Positions 1 through 7,101 of a stretch of 64,000 nt of DNA are shown here, piece by piece; within the stretch, counting starts at the first letter, position 1; each line of letters starts with the position of its first letter. Below the pieces are notes generated by a model. The model was not told the origin of the DNA, made no database searches, and saw nothing but the letters and a program-made list of their open reading frames with translations. This DNA is from Prevotella sp. (lineage in GTDB: Bacteria > Bacteroidota > Bacteroidia > Bacteroidales > Bacteroidaceae), in the NCBI GenBank assembly GCA_017548605.1, contig JAFYZT010000026.1:43432-107431 (forward strand), in the 5' to 3' direction. Position numbers and translations under genes: made by a program.

Positions 1-253
1 TAGGTGCTATGGCCAGATGGATATGTCCCCGCCAGGTACGTTGCTGCGGTATTGTACGGGTGATGCCATAAAACGCCTTTTTGTTCGTCACCAGCTCCAC
101 GACAGCAGCATGAAAACTACCTACCCCATCGATGAGGAATATTTCATCGCCTGGTTGTAGTCGAAGTACACGAACAGCATGTTTTGCCTCCTCCTCAGGC
201 AGTTCGTTGGTGTTGGCTGCGTCGGGGACATAGAAGTATCGTTGTTCCTTCAT
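1..253 (-). CDS. rsmE: 16S rRNA m3U1498 methyltransferase, N-terminal part
   Basis: The 84 residues visible start MKEQRYFYVPD and contain HAVRVLRLQPGDEIFLIDG, the N-terminal PUA-like RNA-binding part of RsmE, which methylates N3 of U1498 in 16S rRNA. The SAM-binding SPOUT domain lies beyond the left edge, so the gene is cut by the window rather than truncated. The ATG (251-253) lies 3 bases after the stop of the bifunctional-nuclease gene, so it is the third gene of the operon that begins at 2124. Assignment rests on the N-terminal pattern only. Confidence 0.85.
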   Translation of the reverse strand, partial: MKEQRYFYVPDAANTNELPEEEAKHAVRVLRLQPGDEIFLIDGVGSFHAAVVELVTNKKAFYGITRTIPQQRTWRGHIHLAIAP

Positions 254-256
254 TTA

Positions 257-808
257 TTATGATGGTTGGGAGTCACGTTTTTTCAGTTCATCGCGCAGGT
301 GAGAAGCTTTTTCATAGTCTTCTCTGGCGATGGCTTTTTCCAGTTCCTTCCTCAGCAGTTCTGTGGGCAAAAGCGCCATGGGCATGACCACTCCCTTCCC
401 CGAGGTGTCAACGGGAGCCGCACACCGTTCCATGACCCTTTGTTCAGCAGCCATCGGCAGCTTTGCCAACGTGGCGAGGAGCACCGCATCGCTCGCCCTT
501 ATCGGCCATCGTTTGTCCAACTCCTCATCACAAAGAAAGACGATGTATTCCCCTTCGTGGAAATCAGCGAACAGTACAGACATTTTTTCTTTCTTCTCCC
601 CGCCCAAAGCCGTCCAGAGCACCTCTGGCAGCAGTTTATGCCTTATGGGAACGTCAGACAATCTCATACCAAATTGTCGTATCATCGTCCCCTCACATAC
701 CACAGCCAACTGCTTGAGCCCGTCGTCAGTGACGAGTTCAAGCAGTGCAAGGTCATCGTTTCCGATGAACTGAGATATCCCTTTCAGTTGGAGAGGCACC
801 ACGTTCAT
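257..808 (-). CDS. Bifunctional nuclease (DUF151/BFN) domain protein with UVR motif
   Basis: 183 residues. The first ~130 residues match the BFN/DUF151 fold (LLELVTDDGLKQLAVVCEG, then DAVLLATLAKLP), reported in plants and Thermotoga to have nuclease activity; its role in Bacteroidota is unknown. The last ~35 residues (LRKELEKAIAREDYEKASHLRDELK) form a UvrB/UvrC-type UVR helical hairpin, a protein-protein contact module. I choose the ATG at 806-808: it shares its A with the TGA stop of the transporter gene (TGATG), which suggests translational coupling. A TTG three bases earlier is less likely. Cytoplasmic, no signal peptide. Confidence 0.85.
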   Translation of the reverse strand: MNVVPLQLKGISQFIGNDDLALLELVTDDGLKQLAVVCEGTMIRQFGMRLSDVPIRHKLLPEVLWTALGGEKKEKMSVLFADFHEGEYIVFLCDEELDKRWPIRASDAVLLATLAKLPMAAEQRVMERCAAPVDTSGKGVVMPMALLPTELLRKELEKAIAREDYEKASHLRDELKKRDSQPS

Positions 809-2124
809 CAAGCCTCTTTCTTCTTAGCGTCGAACACCAGCCAGAAAGACACACCTACGACGAGAGCGAAAGCCGAGAAAATGAACCAACACGCTTTCCA
901 ATCACCGACGAGGAATCCATTCTGCCACGAGCAGAAGTGGTTGACTATCTCTCCAGCTGCCAAAGTACCGATGGTAGCTCCCAGACCGTTCGTCATGAGC
1001 ATGAACAGTCCCTGTGCAGACGCCTTTACTGACGGGTTACATTCCTGATCGACAAACATCGCTCCCGAAACATTGAAGAAGTCGAATGCCACACCATAGA
1101 CAATGCACGAGAGGATAAACAGCAGCACGCCAGGCATAGCCGGATTACCAACTCCGAAGAATCCGAAACGGAATACCCATGCGAACATCGACATGAGCAT
1201 CACCCCCTTGATGCCTACCTTACGAAGGAAGAATGGAATCATGAGGATGCACAAAGCCTCACTTATCTGTGATATGGAAGTGAGCAGTGTGGCATTATTT
1301 GCCGCGAACGACGTAGCCACTGCCGGGTCAGCACTTCCCTGGAAGCTCGTGATGAACGGTCCGGCGTATCCGTTAGTCACCTGTAAGCACATGCCCAGCA
1401 GTGCCGAGAAGATGAAGAACAGCGCCATGCGTTTCGTCTTAAACAGTTTGAACGCTGTGAGTCCGAGTGTTTCGGCCAACGACTGCGCCTTTTTCTTTAC
1501 CAGTTTACAAGAGGGCAGTGAGAAGGTATAGAGGAAGAGCACGAGGCTTAATATACCCGACACCGCGAACTGCATGTAAGTGTATTGGAATTTGTATGCG
1601 CTTTGTCCAAGTGTAAATGAGAACGAGCCATTGTCGAGCGTGGCACAGTTGACGAACCACATGGTAGCGATGAATCCCACCGTACCCAGCACACGGATTG
1701 GCGGGAAGTCTTTCACCGTATCATAGCCATTGTCTTTAAGGATGGTGAATGCCGTGGTGTTCGACAGAGCTAGCGTAGGCATATAGAACGCCACGCTGAG
1801 CGTATAGAGAGCGATGAACAAGCCCTTGTTCGGCAGTTCGTTGCCCACTCCAGCCGAGTAGCCCAGATAGAAGCATCCCAGCATAAATCCACCAGCTAAC
1901 AGGTGGCATATACCCAACAGGCGTTGTGGTTGGATATATTTATCTGCTATGATACCCATAAGTGTGGGCATAAAGATTGACACGATGCCCTGGATGGCAT
2001 AGAACCACGATATATTATCGCCCAGTCCGGCAGTTCCGAGGTAATTACCCATACAGGTGAGATAAGCCCCCCATACGGCGAACTCAAGGAAATTGAGTAT
2101 CGCCAAACGCACTTTTAGATTCAT
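808..2124 (-). CDS. MFS transporter, nucleoside:H+ symporter (NupG-like)
   Basis: 438 residues with twelve predicted membrane helices. The N-terminus (LAILNFLEFAVWGAYLTCMGNYL) and GIIADKY-type loop after helix 2 are typical of the NHS/NupG branch of the major facilitator superfamily, which takes up nucleosides with protons across the inner membrane. A basic cytoplasmic loop (KLVKKKAQSLAETLGLTAFKLFKTKR, about residues 209-232) separates the two six-helix halves. Substrate is inferred from family only. First gene of an operon with the BFN protein and rsmE, from a promoter at 2152-2159. Confidence 0.85.
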   Translation of the reverse strand: MNLKVRLAILNFLEFAVWGAYLTCMGNYLGTAGLGDNISWFYAIQGIVSIFMPTLMGIIADKYIQPQRLLGICHLLAGGFMLGCFYLGYSAGVGNELPNKGLFIALYTLSVAFYMPTLALSNTTAFTILKDNGYDTVKDFPPIRVLGTVGFIATMWFVNCATLDNGSFSFTLGQSAYKFQYTYMQFAVSGILSLVLFLYTFSLPSCKLVKKKAQSLAETLGLTAFKLFKTKRMALFFIFSALLGMCLQVTNGYAGPFITSFQGSADPAVATSFAANNATLLTSISQISEALCILMIPFFLRKVGIKGVMLMSMFAWVFRFGFFGVGNPAMPGVLLFILSCIVYGVAFDFFNVSGAMFVDQECNPSVKASAQGLFMLMTNGLGATIGTLAAGEIVNHFCSWQNGFLVGDWKACWFIFSAFALVVGVSFWLVFDAKKKEA

Positions 2125-2151
2125 AATAATGATTTTTGGTTTATATGCTTA

Positions 2152-2159
2152 CAAAGGTA
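2152..2159 (-). promoter_or_regulatory. Promoter -7 element of the transporter operon
   Basis: Minus-strand TACCTTTG fits the Bacteroidota -7 consensus TAnnTTTG. It lies 28 bases before the start codon at 2124. Confidence 0.6.
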
Positions 2160-2188
2160 CGACGAAAGGGATTAAAAACCAAAAAAAA

Positions 2189-2211
2189 CGGGCGGATTAT
2201 TCATCCGCCCG
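2189..2211 (-). terminator. Rho-independent terminator after the Ala-rich lipoprotein
   Basis: Perfect 9-bp stem (CGGGCGGAT / ATCCGCCCG) with a 5-base loop. On the minus strand it is followed by eight T (2188-2181), so it ends the lipoprotein message. There is also a T run on the plus side, so it could work both ways. Confidence 0.85.
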
Positions 2212-2245
2212 CTGTATTTTTTTGATTGTTGTTTACAATGTTATT

Positions 2246-2872
2246 TTAGAGTCCGAGAGCTTTCTTTGCGCCATCGACAGCCTTGTCGGCAGCTTCGCCC
2301 ACTTTCTCAGCAGCCTTGGCACCAGCTTCCTTGGCAGCATCAACAGCTTTGCCAGCAGCATCCTTGGCAGCGTCAACAGCACCCTCTACCTTCTCTGCGG
2401 CAGCAGCTGCGGCACCTTCAACAGCACCTTCGGCTGCATCCTTGGCACCTTCTACGGCGTCAGCGGCAGCACCAGTAGCAGCTTCGGGAAGAGCTATAGC
2501 CTCAGCGGGAATAGCATTTACCTTGTCGAGCAGACCGGAGATTACAGAGTTGCCACCCACGAAAGCAGTGATCTTCTCAGCATTCTCTTTCAAGAAAGCC
2601 TGAGCCTTGGCAATATACTCCTTAGCTTTGTTGAGAGCGTCGCCATCGAGGTTTTTGAGAGCATCAAATTTCTCAGTAACGGTGGTGATGATCTTCTGGA
2701 AAGCAGAAGAGTCGTTTGCCTCAAGAGCTTTCTGGAGGTCAGCTGCGGGATCTTCAACAACAGCCTCTACAGAATCAGCGGGAGCTGCGGCGGGTTCGTT
2801 GGTAGCCTTGTCTTTGCAACTTGCGAAGCAGAGACCTACTGCTGCAATAGCAACAAAAAATAGTTTTTTCAT
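2246..2872 (-). CDS. Alanine-rich lipoprotein with LEA/apolipoprotein-like repeats
   Basis: 208 residues. Signal peptide MKKLFFVAIAAVGLCFASC with the lipobox Cys at 19, so an exported lipoprotein. Residues ~45-110 are a helical domain without a family I recognise. From about residue 125 to the end the chain is almost only A, K, D, E, G and V in short 4- and 11-residue periods (AADAVEGAKDAAEGA, AAEKVEGAVDAAKDAAG, KAVDAAKEAGAKAAEKVG), which predicts a long amphipathic or coiled-coil helix like LEA or apolipoprotein repeats. Single-gene unit with its own promoter (2916-2923) and terminator. Function unknown: a stress protein, a wall-spanning spacer or a membrane-surface helix are all possible. 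Confidence 0.85.
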   Translation of the reverse strand: MKKLFFVAIAAVGLCFASCKDKATNEPAAAPADSVEAVVEDPAADLQKALEANDSSAFQKIITTVTEKFDALKNLDGDALNKAKEYIAKAQAFLKENAEKITAFVGGNSVISGLLDKVNAIPAEAIALPEAATGAAADAVEGAKDAAEGAVEGAAAAAAEKVEGAVDAAKDAAGKAVDAAKEAGAKAAEKVGEAADKAVDGAKKALGL

Positions 2873-2915
2873 AATGTAGATTGATTTAGTAAAACATAAA
2901 TTTTTTATAACGGGG

Positions 2916-2923
2916 CAAAGATA
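2916..2923 (-). promoter_or_regulatory. Promoter -7 element of the Ala-rich lipoprotein gene
   Basis: Minus-strand TATCTTTG (TAnnTTTG). It lies 43 bases upstream of the ATG. No clear -33 TTTG was seen. Confidence 0.5.
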
Positions 2924-2971
2924 GTTGTTTTTATAATAGGTTGGTGCTTTTATTTTATTTTTTTAACGAAA

Positions 2972-2999
2972 AATATCACGAACAATCGTCCGTGATATT
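2972..2999 (-). terminator. Terminator of the bamD-rpoZ-DUF4293 operon
   Basis: Perfect 9-bp stem (AATATCACG / CGTGATATT) with a 10-base loop, followed on the minus strand by TTTTCGTTAAAAAAAT. It lies 56 bases after the DUF4293 stop. Confidence 0.75.
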
Positions 3000-3055
3000 A
3001 TATAGTGGATAGTTTCTATAGCTTCTATAGGTAAAAATAGTTGCTGAGTTATAAG

Positions 3056-3514
3056 CTATCTTATTCTGTCGGCGGCTCGGACCAGTTTTTCATCAGCAAG
3101 GATACGTGACCGTGCCATAAATAGCAATATCAAGGCCACCAAGGGCAGCGCAGCCAATATAGCAGGATAGAACTTCGTGTTTTTCGGTTCGAAAATGTAT
3201 CCGAAAAAGACAAAGGCAATGTACCATGCCATGATGAGGAGAATAGCCACTACACACATCTTTGCCTGTTTTTTTCTATTTTTATATGCAAAGATGGTGA
3301 AGAATGTCACTGTGGTGGCCAACAGCAGCAAAGCAAACATAGGCCAATAGGAAAAGTCGTGTGTTCCGTCTTCCGGCATCACTGCCCACAAGTTATACAC
3401 TTCAATTCCCGGTTTCAACCCATCAGGAACGAATATGCCCACGGCGTTGCACAAACAGACAGCCATGCATACCACCGCGAGCAGTAGGAAGAGTGATTGT
3501 ATTCTTTGTATCAT
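3056..3514 (-). CDS. DUF4293 family inner-membrane protein
   Basis: 152 residues with four hydrophobic segments (about 7-27, 55-77, 86-108, 116-135) and a basic C-terminus. It starts MIQRIQSLFLLLA, the usual start of the Bacteroidota DUF4293 family, and sits directly after rpoZ and bamD, the family's usual place. Its ATG shares a base with the rpoZ stop codon, so the two are probably coupled in translation. Molecular function is not known for the family. Confidence 0.85.
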   Translation of the reverse strand: MIQRIQSLFLLLAVVCMAVCLCNAVGIFVPDGLKPGIEVYNLWAVMPEDGTHDFSYWPMFALLLLATTVTFFTIFAYKNRKKQAKMCVVAILLIMAWYIAFVFFGYIFEPKNTKFYPAILAALPLVALILLFMARSRILADEKLVRAADRIR

Positions 3515-3849
3515 CAGTACACTTGCTGGTTATCTTTTGAGGGGTCACGCCAATAGACATTACCTTCCACAAATTCCTGTGTTGCGAGGAGCGACGGTTT
3601 TGGCAGTTTCTCGTAATAGCGAGAAATCTCAATTTGCTCACGGTTTTCGAACACCTCTTCGAGGCTATCATTATAGGATGCAAACTCTTGAAGTTTCTTG
3701 CTGAGATCTTGTTTTATCTCTGCGGATATTTGATTTGCTCTTTTTGAGATAATTGCCACCGTTTCATAGATGTTTCCTGTTTCTTCACACAGGTCCATGA
3801 TGTTACGAGTTACAGTGTTAACAGGTGCTTTTGACTTTTTGTAATCCAT
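3514..3849 (-). CDS. rpoZ: RNA polymerase omega subunit, Bacteroidota type
   Basis: 111 residues, longer than the ~80-90 of proteobacterial omega. Residues ~10-55 (TVTRNIMDLCEETGNIYETVAIISKRANQIS) fit the omega/Rpb6 helix that clamps the beta-prime C-terminus, and the rest is the extended tail of the Bacteroidota form. Lies between bamD and a DUF4293 gene, an arrangement common in this phylum. The bamD-rpoZ gap (84 bases) carries 8-base repeats. Confidence 0.85.
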   Translation of the reverse strand: MDYKKSKAPVNTVTRNIMDLCEETGNIYETVAIISKRANQISAEIKQDLSKKLQEFASYNDSLEEVFENREQIEISRYYEKLPKPSLLATQEFVEGNVYWRDPSKDNQQVY

Positions 3850-3864
3850 TATTTTGTTTTTTAA

Positions 3865-3888
3865 GTTGACAAGTTGACGAGTTATTAA
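3865..3888. repeat. 8-base tandem repeat (GTTGACAA)x3
   Basis: GTTGACAA, GTTGACGA and GTTATTAA follow each other without a gap in the bamD-rpoZ spacer. The same unit recurs at 40766-40837. Confidence 0.6.
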
Positions 3889-3933
3889 TCTATTTGTGGG
3901 ATAATCTCGTAAACTCGAAAATTACTTAATAAT

Positions 3934-4767
3934 TTATGATTCTGATTCTGTATATTTTTTGCACACGGCGATGTATTTCTCAGCGAGTTTACGGAATTCC
4001 GAATCAGGATATTCATTGAGGAAACCGTAGCATTCGTCTTCTGCATCACGATATCTCTCCAGACGTTTCTCCTCGACGCTTCTTTCCGCCAGTTCAAATT
4101 TACTTTTCATGATAAGGACGGCGAAATCCTCTTTCTTCGGGCTGTAAGGATAGGTTTTGATGGCGTTCTGAGCAGTCACGATACAAGCCTCGTAATTGCT
4201 TCCACCACTACCTATGCAATTCAAGAAATACGACCCAAGGTTATAATACAATTTTGCCGAGAGCAGTTCTTTCTGTATCAGTTTGTCCTGTAATTCAAAC
4301 AGTCGGGAATGAGTCAATTCCTTGAGAGAAGCGTCAGGGAAGAGATCGAGATATTCCTGATAAGCATTTATAGCCGCCATGGTGGGGCTCTGGTCTAGTC
4401 GGGGTTCCGGCGTACTCTGGTACAGGCTCTCTCCTATGTAGAACGAAGCCATTTCCGCATACGTGCCCTTTGGATACGACTGGTAATACCGCTTAAAGTA
4501 TTGTGCCGCCGTTTCGTAGTCTTTTGCCTTGTACGTGGCCATGGCGAGCATATACAGGCATTCCTGTCCGTTGTCGGTACCCTTCAGGGTAGTGACACAC
4601 TGTTGCAGGAGCAGCGTTGCCCTTGTATATTTGCCGTGAACATATGCCTCTTTGGCATACTCATATTTATAGTAGATGTCATTGGATTTATAGACCTTGT
4701 TGTACTCGCTTGCACAGCTCATCAGCAAGGTCGCGAGACACCATGTGAACAGAATCGTTTTTTTCAT
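3934..4767 (-). CDS. bamD: Outer-membrane assembly lipoprotein BamD
   Basis: 277 residues from the chosen ATG (4765-4767). Signal MKKTILFTWCLATLLMSC with lipid-modified Cys18. Then TPR-like repeats: YYKYEYAKEAYVHGKYTRA, YMLAMATYKAKDYETAAQYFKRYYQSYPKGTYAE, AINAYQEYLDLFPDA. This is the BamD/YfiO fold that works with BamA in folding outer-membrane proteins from the periplasm. A TTG start 21 bases upstream would fall inside the promoter -7 element (4786-4793), which excludes it. First gene of the operon with rpoZ and DUF4293. Confidence 0.9.
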   Translation of the reverse strand: MKKTILFTWCLATLLMSCASEYNKVYKSNDIYYKYEYAKEAYVHGKYTRATLLLQQCVTTLKGTDNGQECLYMLAMATYKAKDYETAAQYFKRYYQSYPKGTYAEMASFYIGESLYQSTPEPRLDQSPTMAAINAYQEYLDLFPDASLKELTHSRLFELQDKLIQKELLSAKLYYNLGSYFLNCIGSGGSNYEACIVTAQNAIKTYPYSPKKEDFAVLIMKSKFELAERSVEEKRLERYRDAEDECYGFLNEYPDSEFRKLAEKYIAVCKKYTESES

Positions 4768-4785
4768 TTCACGCACTTTGACCTG

Positions 4786-4793
4786 CAAAATTA
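4786..4793 (-). promoter_or_regulatory. Promoter -7 element of bamD operon
   Basis: Minus-strand TAATTTTG (TAnnTTTG), 19 bases before the bamD ATG. Back-to-back with the uvrB promoter. Confidence 0.65.
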
Positions 4794-4848
4794 ATGATAT
4801 TTCGACAATTGACCAATTATTACGATTGTTTTTTGTATTTTTTATCTA

Positions 4849-4856
4849 ATTTTGCA
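4849..4856 (+). promoter_or_regulatory. Promoter -7 element of uvrB
   Basis: TAATTTTG preceded by a TTG about 18-19 bases upstream. It leaves an 80-base purine-rich leader before the uvrB ATG at 4943, ending in an AAGGGAAAAG Shine-Dalgarno-like stretch. Confidence 0.65.
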
Positions 4857-4942
4857 GGATGGTAAGAGGTAAGGGGTGAGAAGGAACCCGCTCAGGGAAG
4901 GAACATTGAGTGGCAAGGTCTTACTAGAAGATAAGGGAAAAG

Positions 4943-6991
4943 ATGGAATTTAAGTTGACATCCCAATATAAGCCGACGGGTGACCAGCCCGAAGCTATAC
5001 GAGAGTTGACTGACGGATTGTTACGCGGCGACCCGTCACAGGTGTTATTGGGTGTTACCGGCAGCGGCAAGACTTTTACGATGGCTAATGTGATAGCCAA
5101 CGTTCAGCGCCCCACCCTCATCCTGAGTCACAACAAGACGTTAGCCGCCCAGTTGTACGAGGAAATGCGCGGTTTTTTCCCTGAGAATGCCGTGGAATAT
5201 TATGTGTCGTACTACGACTACTACCAACCCGAGGCCTACCTCCCCCATACCGACACGTATATTGAGAAAGACCTCTCCATCAACGATGAGATTGACCGTT
5301 TGCGCCTGGCTGCGGTGAGCAGCCTTTTGAGTGGTCGTCGCGATGTCGTTGTCGTATCCTCCGTCTCCTGCATCTACGGCATGGGGGGTCCCGTAGCCAT
5401 GCAAAACAGTATTATCTCTATCCGTCGCGGTGAGACATTGAACAGGAACATGTTCCTGCGTCGATTAGTCGATGCCCTCTATGTTCGCAACGACCTTACA
5501 TTGGAGCGCGGTAATTTCCGTGTAAAGGGAGACACCGTTGACATCTTCATGGCCTATAGTGAGAACGTGTTACGTGTGACTTTCTGGGATGACGAAATAG
5601 ATGCCATTGAAGAGTTGGACGCCATTACCTTCCGTCGTATGGCGAGTTTCGAAGAATACCAGATATACCCCGCTAACCTCTTCGTCACCACCAAGGAACA
5701 GCAGGAGCGTGCTATCCGTCAGATACAAGACGACCTCGTGGAGCGTATCGCTTTCTTTGAAGAAGTTGGTGACCCCATCAAGGCCCACCGCATCAAGGAG
5801 CGTGTGGAATATGATATGGAGATGATCAAGGAGTTGGGTCATTGCAGTGGCATAGAGAATTATTCACGTTATTTCGATGGTCGCAGTGCCGGTCAACGTC
5901 CCTATTGTCTGTTGGACTTTTTTCCAGAAGATTTCCTTGTAATGATTGATGAGAGCCATGTCAGTGTGCCCCAGATTCAGGCTATGTATGGTGGCGACCG
6001 TGCCCGCAAGACCAACTTGGTGGAATACGGCTTCCGTTTACCTGCCGCCTTCGACAACCGCCCTTTGACCTTCGATGAATTTAACTCCATGGTCCATCAT
6101 GTGATTTATGTCAGTGCCACGCCTGCCGACTATGAACTATCGTTAAGTGAAGGTGTTTATGTTGAACAGGTTATTCGTCCGACGGGTCTGCTTGACCCAG
6201 AGATAGAAGTCCGTCCGAGCGAAAACCAGATTGACGACCTGACGGAAGAGATTCTTGTCAGGGCTGAGCGCGACGAGCGGGTATTGGTCACCACTCTTAC
6301 CAAGCGTATGGCCGAGGAAATGACCGAATATCTGTTGAACCACGGTATCCGCACCAATTATATCCACAGTGACGTAAGCACCTTGGACCGGGTTAATATA
6401 TTGGGAGACCTTCGTGCCGGACGAATCGACGTGCTGGTTGGAGTTAACCTGCTGCGCGAAGGTCTGGACCTTCCCGAAGTATCATTGGTGGCCATCCTTG
6501 ATGCCGACAAGGAGGGTTTTTTACGCAGTCACCGTTCGTTAACCCAGACCGTTGGCCGTGCCGCCCGTAATGTCAACGGCAAGGCCATCATGTACGCCGA
6601 CACCATTACCAAAAGCATGCAGCAGACCATCGACGACACCCATTATCGCCGTGAGAAACAGTTGCGTTACAACGAAGAGCATCATATCACCCCCACTCAG
6701 ATTCGCAAGGCTTTGCATACGTCGTTGTCTGCCCACGGTGCGGAGCAGGCAGCCGTCAGCGGTTATAGCTATGGCGATGCTTATATCGGGCCAGATGTTG
6801 GCTACAAAGTGGCCGATCCCATCTTGGAGCACATGAGCGAGGAGCAATTGGCCAAGAGTATCGCCAATACTGAGCGACTGATGAAAGAAGCCGCCCGCAA
6901 CATGGACTTCCTGCAAGCCGCGCAATATAGGGATGAGCTGATGAGATTGAAAGAAAGGAGCCTCTTCCAAACATCTCCAAAAGAGGGTTGA
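4943..6991 (+). CDS. uvrB: Excinuclease ABC subunit UvrB
   Basis: 682 residues, normal length. UvrB opens damaged DNA handed over by UvrA and recruits UvrC in nucleotide excision repair. Walker A GVTGSGKTF (about residues 37-45), the damage-probing beta-hairpin YVSYYDYYQPEAYLP (~90-104), DESH motif (~337-340), the helicase domain 2 stretch GVNLLREGLDLPEVSLVAILDADKEGFLRS, and a C-terminal UVR motif (AARNMDFLQAAQYRDELMRLKER) are all present. Monocistronic, divergent from bamD. A hairpin follows 47 bases after the stop. Confidence 0.97.
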   Translation: MEFKLTSQYKPTGDQPEAIRELTDGLLRGDPSQVLLGVTGSGKTFTMANVIANVQRPTLILSHNKTLAAQLYEEMRGFFPENAVEYYVSYYDYYQPEAYLPHTDTYIEKDLSINDEIDRLRLAAVSSLLSGRRDVVVVSSVSCIYGMGGPVAMQNSIISIRRGETLNRNMFLRRLVDALYVRNDLTLERGNFRVKGDTVDIFMAYSENVLRVTFWDDEIDAIEELDAITFRRMASFEEYQIYPANLFVTTKEQQERAIRQIQDDLVERIAFFEEVGDPIKAHRIKERVEYDMEMIKELGHCSGIENYSRYFDGRSAGQRPYCLLDFFPEDFLVMIDESHVSVPQIQAMYGGDRARKTNLVEYGFRLPAAFDNRPLTFDEFNSMVHHVIYVSATPADYELSLSEGVYVEQVIRPTGLLDPEIEVRPSENQIDDLTEEILVRAERDERVLVTTLTKRMAEEMTEYLLNHGIRTNYIHSDVSTLDRVNILGDLRAGRIDVLVGVNLLREGLDLPEVSLVAILDADKEGFLRSHRSLTQTVGRAARNVNGKAIMYADTITKSMQQTIDDTHYRREKQLRYNEEHHITPTQIRKALHTSLSAHGAEQAAVSGYSYGDAYIGPDVGYKVADPILEHMSEEQLAKSIANTERLMKEAARNMDFLQAAQYRDELMRLKERSLFQTSPKEG

Positions 6992-7037
6992 ACGTGGGAT
7001 GGAGAAAAGTAAAAGAGGGATAACAGAAATATAATTA

Positions 7038-7071
7038 GCGGGACCGGCATATTATCATGCAACGGTCCCGC
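7038..7071. terminator. Hairpin between convergent uvrB and M16 protease genes
   Basis: 9-bp perfect stem GCGGGACCG / CGGTCCCGC, with an inner GCAT/ATGC stem. There is no strong T run on either side, so it is a likely but not certain terminator shared by the two convergent genes. Confidence 0.55.
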
Positions 7072-7101
7072 CATTGTAAGGTTATTCGAAACTAAAGGTG
7101 A

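Noticed and set aside
266-1048. Long plus-strand frame opposite the BFN and transporter genes
   Set aside because: Shadow of two well-supported minus-strand genes, with no domain of its own.
2283-2603. Ala/Ser-rich plus-strand frame
   Set aside because: Antisense of the Ala-rich lipoprotein repeats.
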